NCBI GenBank assembly: GCA_964606065.1
Contig: CAZSEX010000001.1
Location: 1-64,000, forward strand
Source: JAFGHJ01 sp964606065
GTDB taxonomy: Bacteria > Hydrothermota > UBA3072
Direction of reading: 5' to 3'
Length of the DNA stretch: 64,000 bases
In this document: positions 44,390 to 54,051 of the stretch, in pieces
Position numbering within the stretch: position 1 is the first letter of the stretch
Layout: the number at the start of each line of letters is the position of its first letter
The notes under the pieces: model-generated
Databases searched by the model: none
Told to the model about the DNA's origin: nothing
What the model saw: the letters and a program-made list of their open reading frames with translations, nothing else
Program-made: the position numbers and the translations under genes

Positions 44390-45375
44390 TTTTCCTCCGT
44401 TTTTAAAAGGGCTGCGGCTATAAGAAATAAAAGTGCGGGTATCAGGAAAAAGATAAATTTTTCCTGGTAGTGTTCGACTTTTTCAGAAGAAAATTCTCCG
44501 GTCCTGAGACCCCTAAAGAGTCTTATTAAAATTCCTAATTCGACTCCTTCTCCTTCTAAGAAAGTTCCATCTCCGGATCGCGCCACTAATTTTAGCAAAT
44601 CCTGGTTTACAATGGAAATATGGGGCTTGCCGTTTTCGTCTTTCAGATATTCCTGAAATTTTCCTGTCGAATCAAATCTGGGAATAGGAGCGCCCTCTTT
44701 TGTTCCCGCGGATATCGTGAAAACTTTTATTCCTTCTTTTCTGGCGTTTAAGGCATCCACTCTCGGATCTCCTCTGGTGTTTTCTCCGTCTGATACCAGT
44801 ATAATGATTCTCGAACCGCTGATCTTTTCCGGGAACAATTCCATGGATTTTCTTATAGCTCCTCCTATGTCCGTTCCTTCTGAAGGGATTAGAGAAGGTT
44901 CAACAAGGTCAACAAACAACTTGAAAACGTTTGCGTCCGTGGTTAAAGGACATAATTTGTAAGCTTCTCCCGAAAAAGCCACCAGACCGAAACGGCTTCC
45001 CGGTAATTGCCCCAGTGCCGCTTTAATAGATTCTTTGGCTTTGTTAAGACGTCCTCCTTTTACGTCCTGAGCGAGCATGCTTGAAGACGCGTCAAGAGCG
45101 AAAACCACATTATATCCTTCCGCCTGAGTAATCGAAAGTCTTTTGCCCCATCTCGGTCTGGCAAGAGACAGAATCAAAAAGGTTAGTGAAGATATAAGTA
45201 AAATTTCTTTCCAGAGAGAAATTTTTCTGTTTTCTTTCCAGATGACCTCGCGCAGGGGCGCGTCCGCGACGTTTTTCATAATTCTTTTGTTTCTGATTCG
45301 CCGGTAAAAAACCAGAATTATCGCGATAGAAACGAACCAGAGAAAATGCAAAAATAAAGGTTGCGCCCAGTTCAT
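44386..45375 (-). CDS. batB: BatB: membrane VWA-domain protein
   Basis: 329 residues: two N-terminal membrane helices, a von Willebrand A domain with a complete MIDAS (FALDASSSM, later T in PLTTDANVF and D in LVSDGENTRGD) and one C-terminal helix. Pairs with BatA in a membrane complex. Overlaps batA by four bases. Confidence 0.88.
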   Translation of the reverse strand: MNWAQPLFLHFLWFVSIAIILVFYRRIRNKRIMKNVADAPLREVIWKENRKISLWKEILLISSLTFLILSLARPRWGKRLSITQAEGYNVVFALDASSSMLAQDVKGGRLNKAKESIKAALGQLPGSRFGLVAFSGEAYKLCPLTTDANVFKLFVDLVEPSLIPSEGTDIGGAIRKSMELFPEKISGSRIIILVSDGENTRGDPRVDALNARKEGIKVFTISAGTKEGAPIPRFDSTGKFQEYLKDENGKPHISIVNQDLLKLVARSGDGTFLEGEGVELGILIRLFRGLRTGEFSSEKVEHYQEKFIFFLIPALLFLIAAALLKTEEK

Positions 45376-46343
45376 GGTATTCTCCTTCCTGCTACAGGCT
45401 CAATGAAAATAATCATAAATAAAATCAGAGCGGGGATTAAAACAAAATTTAATTTTTCTTTATACTTTGCCAATTTTTCTACTTTAAAAATCGTTTTTTC
45501 CATCTGGTCTATTGTTTTGTATATATTCTTGAGAGCTTCGCCAGAAGTGGCACGGAAATATTCTCCGCCCGTTTCATCCGCGATTTTGGTAAGAATTTCT
45601 TCGTTTATTTCAAAATTAGCTTTTACATACCTGGTAATTCCAAAAGCGTTCCGAACAGGATAAGGCACCTCGCCTCTTTCGCCGATTCCGATAGCATAAA
45701 TCTTAATACCGGAATCCAGAGCGTTTTTTGCGGCTGTTTCCGGATCGATATTTCCTGCGTTGTTTCTGCCGTCGGTTAAGAGAATGATAACTTTGTTTTT
45801 GCTGGTAGAATTCGAGAGAAGGAAATTACCATATGTTATCCCCATCCCTATGGCGGTGCCGTCGGGCAAAAGATCGAATTCGAGAGACTCGATCTGTTCT
45901 TTGACTAAATCATGATCGAGAGTCAGGGGAGCCTGTATCAATGCTTCCCGCGCGAACACTACCAGACCTATTCTATCTCCGCTTCTCATATCCACAAATT
46001 CGGCTGCGAGTTCTTTCGCCTTTTCCATTCGGTTGGGTTTGAAATCGGCGGCTTTCATGGATCCGGAAATATCCATGGACAAAACAATATCTATTCCCTT
46101 TTTGTGTATTATTTGGGTTTCGTACCCCTTTTGAGGTCGGGCAAGACCTAAAAGGGTAAATGCCATAATTACTAATATTAAATACTCTCTGAGATTGGTG
46201 TATAATTCACCCGCGGGTTTAATACCGACCGAAGAAGTATCTGAATAAAGTATAGAGCTTTGTTTTCTTTTCCTGTTTAAAAAAAAGAAAAGAGGCAGTA
46301 AGACAAGCCCGAGAAGATAATAGGGATTATTAAAGTGCAGCAT
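45372..46343 (-). CDS. batA: BatA: membrane VWA-domain protein
   Basis: 323 residues, same plan as BatB: two N-terminal helices, MIDAS DISGSM, LLTDGRNNAGN, and a C-terminal helix (FVLIPALILFMIIFI). Overlaps the upstream gene by 14 bases. Confidence 0.88.
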   Translation of the reverse strand: MLHFNNPYYLLGLVLLPLFFFLNRKRKQSSILYSDTSSVGIKPAGELYTNLREYLILVIMAFTLLGLARPQKGYETQIIHKKGIDIVLSMDISGSMKAADFKPNRMEKAKELAAEFVDMRSGDRIGLVVFAREALIQAPLTLDHDLVKEQIESLEFDLLPDGTAIGMGITYGNFLLSNSTSKNKVIILLTDGRNNAGNIDPETAAKNALDSGIKIYAIGIGERGEVPYPVRNAFGITRYVKANFEINEEILTKIADETGGEYFRATSGEALKNIYKTIDQMEKTIFKVEKLAKYKEKLNFVLIPALILFMIIFIEPVAGRRIP

Positions 46344-47124
46344 CGGATTGCTTCTCCTCTTCTTCCACCCTGTCTATTACTGTACGAACCAGAGCGATGT
46401 CCTTATCGAATTGTTCCGGTGTCGATTCATGGTCGGCGAATTTTATCAAATCCCATTCGGGGAATTGTCTGGTTAAAGGAAAAAGCAAAGAAAAACCTTT
46501 TTTCTTTATTAAAGGAATCAGTTCGGATGTCGTAGCCTCAACAGCGGGAATACTCTTTTTTCTCTCTATGTACCTTCTGCAAATGTAAGAAAGAGAAGTA
46601 TAAAGTTTGTTCCAATCCCATTCTTTTGTTTTTCCTTCCAGGATTTTTAGATTCCTGAGAGCTTCTTCCTCCGGTTCCAGCTTTTCCTCTTCTATCAGAG
46701 CGATTTCACTCTTTTTTAATTTTTTAAATAAAAGATAGGCTATTAAACCGATTGGAATAACAAACAGATATAAAAGGTAATGCCAGTTGAAAAATCCAAA
46801 GGGTCCCCATACAGGAGAGATACCTTTGTTTTCAGGTTCCAGGACCGAACCGACGAGATAATTCGCCTTTAACGTATCGTTATTAACTTTTAGCTTAAAA
46901 TCCTGGCTGCCGGTCGAGAACGAAGTAAACTTGACCATTGCCGTAGTATCTGTGAGTCTTGTTAGTGAATCAAGGATTGCTATGTCGGGAAAAGAATCCG
47001 GCATAATAACCGAGAGTGTCCCGGGTAATTTCCCTTTTACGGTTGCGGTTATCGTGTCCCCCACGGTTAAAGAATCCGGGTTTATTGTCAGAATTAAAGC
47101 CGAGAAAAGATAAGGTAAAATCAA
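46330..47124 (-). CDS. Bat-operon membrane protein with N-terminal Ig-like domain
   Basis: 264 residues: N-terminal hydrophobic segment, an extracytoplasmic beta domain with a low-complexity start (LTINPDSLTVGDTITATVKG, BatD-like), one membrane helix (about 115-135) and a cytoplasmic helical domain (WDWNKLYTSLSYICRRYIERK). A gene of this type (DUF4381-like) commonly sits between the DUF58 gene and batA. Precise role unknown. Confidence 0.65.
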   Translation of the reverse strand: MILPYLFSALILTINPDSLTVGDTITATVKGKLPGTLSVIMPDSFPDIAILDSLTRLTDTTAMVKFTSFSTGSQDFKLKVNNDTLKANYLVGSVLEPENKGISPVWGPFGFFNWHYLLYLFVIPIGLIAYLLFKKLKKSEIALIEEEKLEPEEEALRNLKILEGKTKEWDWNKLYTSLSYICRRYIERKKSIPAVEATTSELIPLIKKKGFSLLFPLTRQFPEWDLIKFADHESTPEQFDKDIALVRTVIDRVEEEEKQSDAAL

Positions 47125-48005
47125 GGCAGTCTCTTCTGGAAGAGACGATGAATGGAACCGACATAATCTTCTCCGGTCGTTATTTCAATTCTGTCCAGTC
47201 CATTGATATTAAATAACCGATTCAATTCTTCGTCGCGCTCTTTTCTGATTTTTTTTAGTTTTTCGGACAATTCTTTACCGTCGAACATTCTGATTTTCCC
47301 GGTCTCAGCGTCGAGGAAGTTTATTTTTCCGTTTAATTCAAACTCCTTTTCCAGTGGATCTCGAACTAAAATCGGGATGAGATCGAATTTTTTAGCCATG
47401 AGAGAAAGCGGCATCTTGATGTGATCGGTGCTGAAGTTTTCTCCCAAAAAGTCGGATATAAAAAGAACGATCGCTCCATGGCGTAGAACTTCTTGAGAGA
47501 ATTCCATAGCGGGTACCGGGTCGGTTTTTTTGCTTTCTCCTTCGAAGAGCAAAATATCCCGGATTATATGGAGAGTGTGTCTTCTTCCTTTAGCCGCCGG
47601 CAGATAATGCTCAACTTTATCGGAGAACATTAAGAGTCCCGCCTTGTCGTTATTTTTTTCCGCGGAAAAAGCGAAAAGAGCGGCAATTCTGGCTATAAGG
47701 TCTTTTTTCTTCTCTTTCCTTGTCCCGAATTCTCCCGATCCGCTGCAGTCCGCTATTATGAAAACAGTCAACTCTCTTTCTTCCACAAAGCGTTTGACGA
47801 AAGGATGATTCATTCTGGCGGTAACATTCCAGTCGATATTCCTTATATCATCTCCGATGAAGTAGTCACGTACTTCGTGGAATTCCATCCCTTTTCCTTT
47901 GAAGGAACTTTTGTATTCTCCTCCGAAAAGAGTGTTAATCACTTTTTTCGATTCTATTTCGATCTGTCTTACTTCACTCAGTATATCTCTAATTCTCTCT
48001 TCCAT
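47121..48005 (-). CDS. DUF58 protein of the MoxR/Bat system
   Basis: 294 residues with the DUF58 core GDDIRNIDWNVTARMNHPFVK and a degenerate VWA fold (FIIADCSGSGEFG; LFISDFLGENF). DUF58 proteins are regular partners of MoxR ATPases and Bat proteins. It follows the moxR stop after a 50-base gap carrying a repeat word (TTTCGTGTATTTCGTGG). Confidence 0.88.
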   Translation of the reverse strand: MEERIRDILSEVRQIEIESKKVINTLFGGEYKSSFKGKGMEFHEVRDYFIGDDIRNIDWNVTARMNHPFVKRFVEERELTVFIIADCSGSGEFGTRKEKKKDLIARIAALFAFSAEKNNDKAGLLMFSDKVEHYLPAAKGRRHTLHIIRDILLFEGESKKTDPVPAMEFSQEVLRHGAIVLFISDFLGENFSTDHIKMPLSLMAKKFDLIPILVRDPLEKEFELNGKINFLDAETGKIRMFDGKELSEKLKKIRKERDEELNRLFNINGLDRIEITTGEDYVGSIHRLFQKRLP

Positions 48006-48055
48006 AATTACCTAAAAGAAAATCTTTCGTATTTTTCGTGTATTTCGTGGTTTAA

Positions 48056-49045
48056 TCACGGGATTTCAATCGCTTCCAATATATCTCTTATTATATCTTC
48101 TTCTTTTATCCCCTCCGCTTCCGCTTCGTAAGATAGTATTATCCTGTGCCGCAAGATGTCGTAAACAGCAGCCTTTACATCTTCGGGAATGACAAAGCCG
48201 CGTCTCTGTAAAAAGGCGTGAGCCCGCGCGGCTTCGAAGAGGTATATGGAAGCTCTGGGAGATGCGCCGTATCTAATATAAACGTCGAGTTTTTCGATTC
48301 CGTAGTCGGAAGGCTTTCTGGTCGCGAACACTATATCTATTATATAATCACGAATTTTCTCATCGGCGTGAATTTTATAGATGAAATCTCTAAGCGCATT
48401 AAGTTCTTTTATGTCTACTACGGGTTTGGTTTCGGGAAGTTTCTCCGCTGTTTGCTGTTTCATTATCCTTTTTTCTTCGTCTTTATTAGGATAAGAAATT
48501 ATTAACTTCTGTTTAAATCTATCCACCTGTGCTTCGGGGAGAGGATAAGTTCCTTCCTGCTCTATGGGATTCTGAGTAGCCAGAACCATAAATGGCTCGG
48601 GTAATGGATATGTCTCATCACCTATGGTTACCTGTCTTTCCTGCATCGCTTCGAGTAGAGCACTCTGGACTTTTGGGGGAGCTCTGTTTATCTCATCGGA
48701 TAGAATAAAGTTCGCGAACAGGGGACCTTTCTTTGGTGTAAAATCACCGGTTTTCTGATTGTATATCTGTGTTCCCGTGATATCGGCAGGGAGAAGATCC
48801 GGTGTAAACTGAATTCTTCTGAAACTCGCGTTTACAGTCGCTGCCAGTGTTTTTATTATGTATGTTTTTGCGAGACCGGGGACTCCTTCTATTAGTATAT
48901 GACCCCTTGTAAGAAGTCCGATTATGGTTTTTTCGATTATTTCCCTTTGCCCTATAATAGATTTCCCTATTTCGGCTAAAAGATTTTCTATTATAGCGCT
49001 TTTATCTTTCGCTTCAGCGTTAAGGTTCTGTAAATCTATACTCAT
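48056..49045 (-). CDS. moxR: MoxR-type AAA+ ATPase
   Basis: 329 residues with Walker A (GVPGLAKT), Walker B (FILSDEINRAPPKVQSALLEAM), sensor 1 (VLATQNPIEQEGTYPLPEAQ) and arginine region RFKQKL. MoxR ATPases act as chaperones for VWA proteins such as the Bat set. ATG 49045 is preferred to 49060 because AAGGAGG lies four bases upstream. First gene of an eight-gene operon that runs to batE. Confidence 0.92.
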   Translation of the reverse strand: MSIDLQNLNAEAKDKSAIIENLLAEIGKSIIGQREIIEKTIIGLLTRGHILIEGVPGLAKTYIIKTLAATVNASFRRIQFTPDLLPADITGTQIYNQKTGDFTPKKGPLFANFILSDEINRAPPKVQSALLEAMQERQVTIGDETYPLPEPFMVLATQNPIEQEGTYPLPEAQVDRFKQKLIISYPNKDEEKRIMKQQTAEKLPETKPVVDIKELNALRDFIYKIHADEKIRDYIIDIVFATRKPSDYGIEKLDVYIRYGASPRASIYLFEAARAHAFLQRRGFVIPEDVKAAVYDILRHRIILSYEAEAEGIKEEDIIRDILEAIEIP

Positions 49046-49088
49046 TTTACCTCCTTCCAATTACTGATTGTTGTTGGGGAACGGTACA

Positions 49089-49116
49089 AATTTAATTATC
49101 AAAAAGTTGTTGTCAA
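49089..49116 (-). promoter_or_regulatory. moxR-bat operon promoter
   Basis: TTGACA (49111-49116), 16-base spacer, TAAATT (49089-49094); a leader of about 40 bases leads to AAGGAGG. Confidence 0.55.
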
Positions 49117-49241
49117 CCCCGTTATTCCCCTTATATATCCTTTACATCCCCGCGTAATTTCTCAGCTTACAGACGCATTTTATGTTATAAAAGTTCTGAA
49201 ATCTTTTGTATATCGGTTTAAATCCTGTAAATTTGAAGTTC

Positions 49242-49269
49242 TTGACAGAATAGATGGATAGCATAAATT
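49242..49269 (+). promoter_or_regulatory. Promoter of the DUF6057/cytochrome operon, predicted leaderless
   Basis: TTGACA (49242-49247), 16-base spacer, TAAATT (49264-49269), then seven bases to ATG 49277 with no ribosome site. Confidence 0.6.
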
Positions 49270-49276
49270 AATTGGT

Positions 49277-51145
49277 ATGAATAAAAAGAAAAAGATGAGA
49301 TTAAAAGAACTAACACAAAACCAAAATTTTTATTTCCTGTCTTTCTTGCTATTCTTGTTTTTCTATTATCTTTTATTTTTTGATTCGTCCTTGTATCATC
49401 ATTATCACCAACCCTTATTTCTCTTCGATAAAATTTACATAAAAGAATTTTTCTTATATCCCGGAGGACCGGCAGAGTGCATTACCCAATTTCTTCTTCA
49501 ATTCTTCTATTTTAATCTGCTTGGTTCTTTAATAATTTCGGCTCTTTTAGTGTCTATCTTTATTGTTACTTATAAGCTTATTAAAAAAATCGGAAATTTT
49601 AAATACTCCTTAATTCTTGCTTTTCTGCCTGTCGGTTTACTGCTGATTATACAAAATCAATATAATTTTCCCCTGGCAATAACTGTAAAATATTTACTGG
49701 CATTAATATTTTTCCTTGGATATACAAAAGTTCCCGATCGGTTCAAAATATTTTTTATTTTTCTATTCTTTTTAATTTATTACATTTTGGGCGGATGGAC
49801 GTATTTATTTTTTATTGCGCTTTGTTCGTTATACGAATTACTTTTCCGGAATGGTTCAAAAAAATATATTTATGCGGGGTTTAATGTTCTGCTTTATTTC
49901 ATATACCCTTACATCTCGGCGCATTATTTATTTACGATTTCCCTTAAGGAAGCATACCTTTACATCGTCTCTTATGAAATTTATTATGAGCCTTTTTTGT
50001 TCAGTCCCGGATTATCTTTTTACTTAACTTTTCTTTCTTTCCCTGTATTGCAAATAGGTCTTTTCGTGTATTTAAAATGTTTTAATAACAGGATTAAAAA
50101 AGGGGGGGAATCGTTATTGAGATACAATCATATATTGGCACAATTAATTTTTATTGTAGTTGCAGGAGCCCTTACACTGGCAATTTCTTTTGACCGAAAC
50201 GCAAAACAGGAAATTAGAATTGATTATTTCGCAGAACAGGGCAGATGGCAGGAACTCCTGTTTTCAATCAATAAAATGGAAGAATATGATAGATTGGTCA
50301 ATTTTAATGTGAATAGAGCTCTATATCATACAGGACAAATGCTCGACAATCTGTTCAGTTATCCTCAACTTCTGGGAACTGATGGTTTATTTATCACAAA
50401 AATCATTGCCAGTCAGTTTGCAATTCCAGCCAGCGATTTATATTTTGACTTAGGACATGTTCAGGCTTCGCGAGTTATGGCATATGAGGGGCAAACAAAG
50501 TTCAAATACAATCCGAGAATTTTGAAAAGACTTGCTATAACCAATATTATAGACGGGAAATATGTTATCGCGAGAAAATTCTTAGATCTCCTCGACAAAA
50601 GTATTTTACATAAAAAATGGGTTAAACATTATGAAAACTATCTCTCTGATAAGTTGTTGATAAAATCTGATAGTCTAATTCAATTAAAGCGCAGACAGCG
50701 GCCGGAATCCGATTTTTTTATTGATAATGTAAACCCCAATAATGATTTAGTTGGCCTGTTAAACAAAAAAAACAAAATGGCCTTCGAATATCTAACAGCA
50801 TATTATTTGCTGGAAGGCAGATTAGTAGATGTGGCGAGAAATCTTGATAAATTTAAAAAGTTCGGTTATAAGAAATATCCACGCCATATAGAAGAAGCGT
50901 TATTGTTATACAGTATTTTAGCTCCATCGGAAAAAATCAAGATAGAATATAGAATTAATCCAAAGATTGTTGAAGAGTTCAAGCAGTTCAGCGTAACTCT
51001 TGCTAAATTCGAAAATCAAGCAGAAGCAAAGAAAATTCTTGGAAAAAATTTTTACGACACATATTGGTATTACGTTCGCTTTCTTAATCCTAAGGTTACG
51101 AAACGTGAGTTAAAAAGGAGAATAATCAATGATGATATTTTATAA
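49277..51145 (+). CDS. DUF6057 polytopic membrane protein
   Basis: 622 residues: about ten membrane helices in the first 300 residues (FYFLSFLLFLFFYYLLFF; SLYHHYHQPLFLFDK loop), then a soluble helical, TPR-like C-terminal half (about 320-620). DUF6057 is known mainly from Bacteroidota and has no assigned function. First gene of a four-gene operon; it overlaps the next gene by 17 bases. Confidence 0.75.
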   Translation: MNKKKKMRLKELTQNQNFYFLSFLLFLFFYYLLFFDSSLYHHYHQPLFLFDKIYIKEFFLYPGGPAECITQFLLQFFYFNLLGSLIISALLVSIFIVTYKLIKKIGNFKYSLILAFLPVGLLLIIQNQYNFPLAITVKYLLALIFFLGYTKVPDRFKIFFIFLFFLIYYILGGWTYLFFIALCSLYELLFRNGSKKYIYAGFNVLLYFIYPYISAHYLFTISLKEAYLYIVSYEIYYEPFLFSPGLSFYLTFLSFPVLQIGLFVYLKCFNNRIKKGGESLLRYNHILAQLIFIVVAGALTLAISFDRNAKQEIRIDYFAEQGRWQELLFSINKMEEYDRLVNFNVNRALYHTGQMLDNLFSYPQLLGTDGLFITKIIASQFAIPASDLYFDLGHVQASRVMAYEGQTKFKYNPRILKRLAITNIIDGKYVIARKFLDLLDKSILHKKWVKHYENYLSDKLLIKSDSLIQLKRRQRPESDFFIDNVNPNNDLVGLLNKKNKMAFEYLTAYYLLEGRLVDVARNLDKFKKFGYKKYPRHIEEALLLYSILAPSEKIKIEYRINPKIVEEFKQFSVTLAKFENQAEAKKILGKNFYDTYWYYVRFLNPKVTKRELKRRIINDDIL

Positions 51146-52658
51146 ATACGCAAAGGCAGCATTTATTGGAGTCTTTTTCATTACCTGCGGATTACAAAAT
51201 TGCGCCAATCCGGTTCCCGAGGATTATATCGAAATGGACCGTACACCAATTATAGACCCGGACTATGCGAACATCGTTATTCCTCCGAATATAGCCCCTT
51301 TAAATTTTAAGATCAATGAAGAAGGAATGGAATTTTATATCGATATTTACGTGGACAAAGAAGAAGGCGATCATATCAAAATAAAAACCTGTGAGAATAT
51401 TGTAATGATACCGATAAAGAAATGGAAAGCTCTTTTATCGAAAAGTGCTGGAGAAAAGATATACATCGATATATATCAAAAGGATGAAAATCAAAAATGG
51501 AAGAAATTTCGCACGATAGAGAATAAAATAGCGAAGGAGAAAATCGGCAGCCATGTTGCTTACCGGTTAATCAATCCGGGTTATGTGTTGTGGTGGGAAA
51601 TGGGTATTTATCAACGCAATCTCGAAAATTTCGACGAATCTGTTATTTTCAATAATAGAACTACAGAGCATAATTGTATGAATTGCCATTCTTTCTGCAA
51701 CAATAATCCTGAAACCATGATGTTTCACATGAGAGGTAAACACGGAGGGACGATGGTGGTTAAAAACGACGATGCGGATAAAGTAAACACTGCAACAAAA
51801 TATACGATGTCTGCCGGCGTTTATCCTGCCTGGCATCCCAACGGGAGGCATATCGCTTTTTCGATCAATAAAATATATCAGCAGTTTCACGCCAGGGAAA
51901 ATAAAAGCATTCATGTATGGGATAAGGTTTCCGATTTAGTTATTTACGATACAGAAACAAACACAATAACAACATCTCCGAAAGTTTCGACAGAGCGATT
52001 GGAAAATTTACCCGAGTGGAGTCCTGACGGTAAGTATTTATATTTCTGCAGCGCGCCTGAATGGGGAGATAAAGAATACCACGAAATGAAATATGACCTT
52101 ATGCGTATCTCCTATGATGTCGAAACAAATCAGTGGGGTGAAGTAGAGCCGGTTATTACTGCCCGGGAAACCGGAAAGAGTGTCTCTTTCCCAAGAATTT
52201 CTCCCGATGGTAAATATCTGTTATTCACTTTGAGTGATTACGGATATTTTTCCATACATTTTTCATCCAGTGACCTTTATATGTTAGATATGGGAACAGA
52301 AAAGTACCGTAAACTTAATATAAACAGCGAGAGCAGCGAAAGTTATCATACGTGGTCGAGCAATAGCCGGTGGTTTGTTTTTGCAAGTAAAAGAAAAGAC
52401 GGTCTGTGCTCAAGGTTGTATTTTTGTTACATGGATACACTGGGGAATGTGTATAAAGCGTTTATAATGCCGCAAGAAAATCCCACATTTTATGACACGT
52501 ATATAATGAACTACAACATACCGGAATTGATCAATGGTCCGGTGAGAGCCGATCACTGGGATTTAGTGCAGGCTGCCAATAAAAAACCTGCACAGGCAAA
52601 ATTTGATACGACAGTCAATATCGATGCTCTATCGGGCGCTACAAAAATAGCTGAATAA
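51129..52658 (+). CDS. Exported beta-propeller with one heme c site and C-terminal flavinylation-like motif
   Basis: 509 residues. Signal/lipoprotein-type N-terminus (GVFFITCGLQNC). One heme-c site C183-M-N-C186-H187, preceded by a beta sandwich. From about residue 225 TolB/PD40-type propeller blades repeat (YPAWHPNGRHIAFS, LPEWSPDGKYLYF, FPRISPDGKYLLF). The last 11 residues contain D499-A-L-S-G-A-T505, matching the ApbE flavinylation pattern D-x-x-S/T-G-A-T, but without a full FMN-binding domain. Followed by the ResB and CcsA genes that attach heme to CXXCH proteins, so it is the likely substrate. Confidence 0.72.
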   Translation: MMIFYKYAKAAFIGVFFITCGLQNCANPVPEDYIEMDRTPIIDPDYANIVIPPNIAPLNFKINEEGMEFYIDIYVDKEEGDHIKIKTCENIVMIPIKKWKALLSKSAGEKIYIDIYQKDENQKWKKFRTIENKIAKEKIGSHVAYRLINPGYVLWWEMGIYQRNLENFDESVIFNNRTTEHNCMNCHSFCNNNPETMMFHMRGKHGGTMVVKNDDADKVNTATKYTMSAGVYPAWHPNGRHIAFSINKIYQQFHARENKSIHVWDKVSDLVIYDTETNTITTSPKVSTERLENLPEWSPDGKYLYFCSAPEWGDKEYHEMKYDLMRISYDVETNQWGEVEPVITARETGKSVSFPRISPDGKYLLFTLSDYGYFSIHFSSSDLYMLDMGTEKYRKLNINSESSESYHTWSSNSRWFVFASKRKDGLCSRLYFCYMDTLGNVYKAFIMPQENPTFYDTYIMNYNIPELINGPVRADHWDLVQAANKKPAQAKFDTTVNIDALSGATKIAE

Positions 52659-52665
52659 CAATCAA

Positions 52666-54051
52666 GTGAAAACAAGGTTCCCGATTCTTACCATACTTCT
52701 GCTAACCATGTTAGCTATCGCGAGTATTGTAATCGCTACTTTACTCGAACGGTTATACGGAAGTTCTGCGGCAACAGCTCTGGTATATAATACCTGGTGG
52801 TTTGAGGTCTTATGGATTTGCTTTTCGGTCATGCTTTTCGCGAATCTTATTCGTTTTAAATTGTGGCGGAGAAAAAAATGGGTTATGGTTTTATTCCCCT
52901 TTGCTTTTTCGACTATTTTACTGGGTTTCATGCTGACCAAACATTTTACCATAAAAGGGTTCCTTTACCTTCGCGAGGGAGAATCCTCTCAGCATTTTTT
53001 TTCGACGCAGCCTTATTTGCGGATTCGGATAAGTAACGAAAATATTTCTGTCGACAAAGAATACGAATTGGGGTTCTCTCCTGTGGGAAAACCTTTTGCA
53101 AAAAAATTAAAAATCGATAAAACTCCTATTTCTCTCAGGGTAAAAAGTCACATCACCAATCCGGTTAAAGATTTAGTCGAAGATACCAAAGGAACACCTG
53201 TGGTGGAAATCGTTGCTTTTAAATCCCATTTTTCTAAATCCGTTTTTTTAGAAAAGGGCGAAACGGACTCTTGTTTCGCTATTTATTTCGGATTCGAAAG
53301 CGATATTAAAGGAAATGTCCCCTGGATACAATTAGAACGGCGGAACCGAGAAATAAGGGTTTTTTCTAACCGGCACATAACCCGAAAAAAGATCGGCTCC
53401 GAAAAGAAAGGAATTTTTAAACCTTTCGTTTCAACCCGGTTTGACAATTCTTTTGTTTACACTATCGATTCTGTTTCTTTTACGCTCAGACGGTATATCC
53501 CTAAGGGCAGAATTCAGGCCTTTTCTTCGGAAGCTTTGCTATACACGGAAGATAAAGTTTCAGAAGCTCTCGATGTAACTGTTGAAATTGGGTCTTATCG
53601 CCAATCCGTTTCGCTTTTTGCCGGAGAAGGGATAGAAGGTAAGCCGAAAATTATTCAAAGCAATGGGATAAAACTCGAACTTCGATTCGGACCTAAACCT
53701 TATCATTTGCCTTTTTCCCTTCGTCTTGCGGATTTTAGAGTTGAAAGATATAAGGATTCACAAGAGCCTTCTCAATTTAAAAGTGATGTGTTAATAGAAG
53801 ATTTGAAAAGCGGCATTGAAAAACCTTACTCTATATATATGAATCACATTCTTAAATATCGAGGTTATCGAATATACCAGTATTTCTTTGATAAAGATGA
53901 AAAAGGATCCGTTTTTTTTGTTTCCCGCGACCCCGGAACCCCTGTGGCTTACACGGGATTTTTCCTCCTCATAATCACCATAGCATTCGGTTTTTTTTAT
54001 CCGAAAAGTCGAATCCGTGAGCTTGAGACCCAGCTCAGGGAGCCCCAATGA
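52666..54051 (+). CDS. ResB-like cytochrome c biogenesis protein
   Basis: 461 residues: helices at about 5-25, 40-60, 75-95, a large extracytoplasmic domain (about 100-410) and a final helix (GFFLLIITIAFGFFYP). The order and the last segment (YRIYQYFFDKDEKGSVFFVSRDPGTPVAY) are those of ResB/Ccs1. Start is GTG 52666. Works with CcsA in System II heme delivery. ATGA overlap with ccsA. Confidence 0.83.
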   Translation: MKTRFPILTILLLTMLAIASIVIATLLERLYGSSAATALVYNTWWFEVLWICFSVMLFANLIRFKLWRRKKWVMVLFPFAFSTILLGFMLTKHFTIKGFLYLREGESSQHFFSTQPYLRIRISNENISVDKEYELGFSPVGKPFAKKLKIDKTPISLRVKSHITNPVKDLVEDTKGTPVVEIVAFKSHFSKSVFLEKGETDSCFAIYFGFESDIKGNVPWIQLERRNREIRVFSNRHITRKKIGSEKKGIFKPFVSTRFDNSFVYTIDSVSFTLRRYIPKGRIQAFSSEALLYTEDKVSEALDVTVEIGSYRQSVSLFAGEGIEGKPKIIQSNGIKLELRFGPKPYHLPFSLRLADFRVERYKDSQEPSQFKSDVLIEDLKSGIEKPYSIYMNHILKYRGYRIYQYFFDKDEKGSVFFVSRDPGTPVAYTGFFLLIITIAFGFFYPKSRIRELETQLREPQ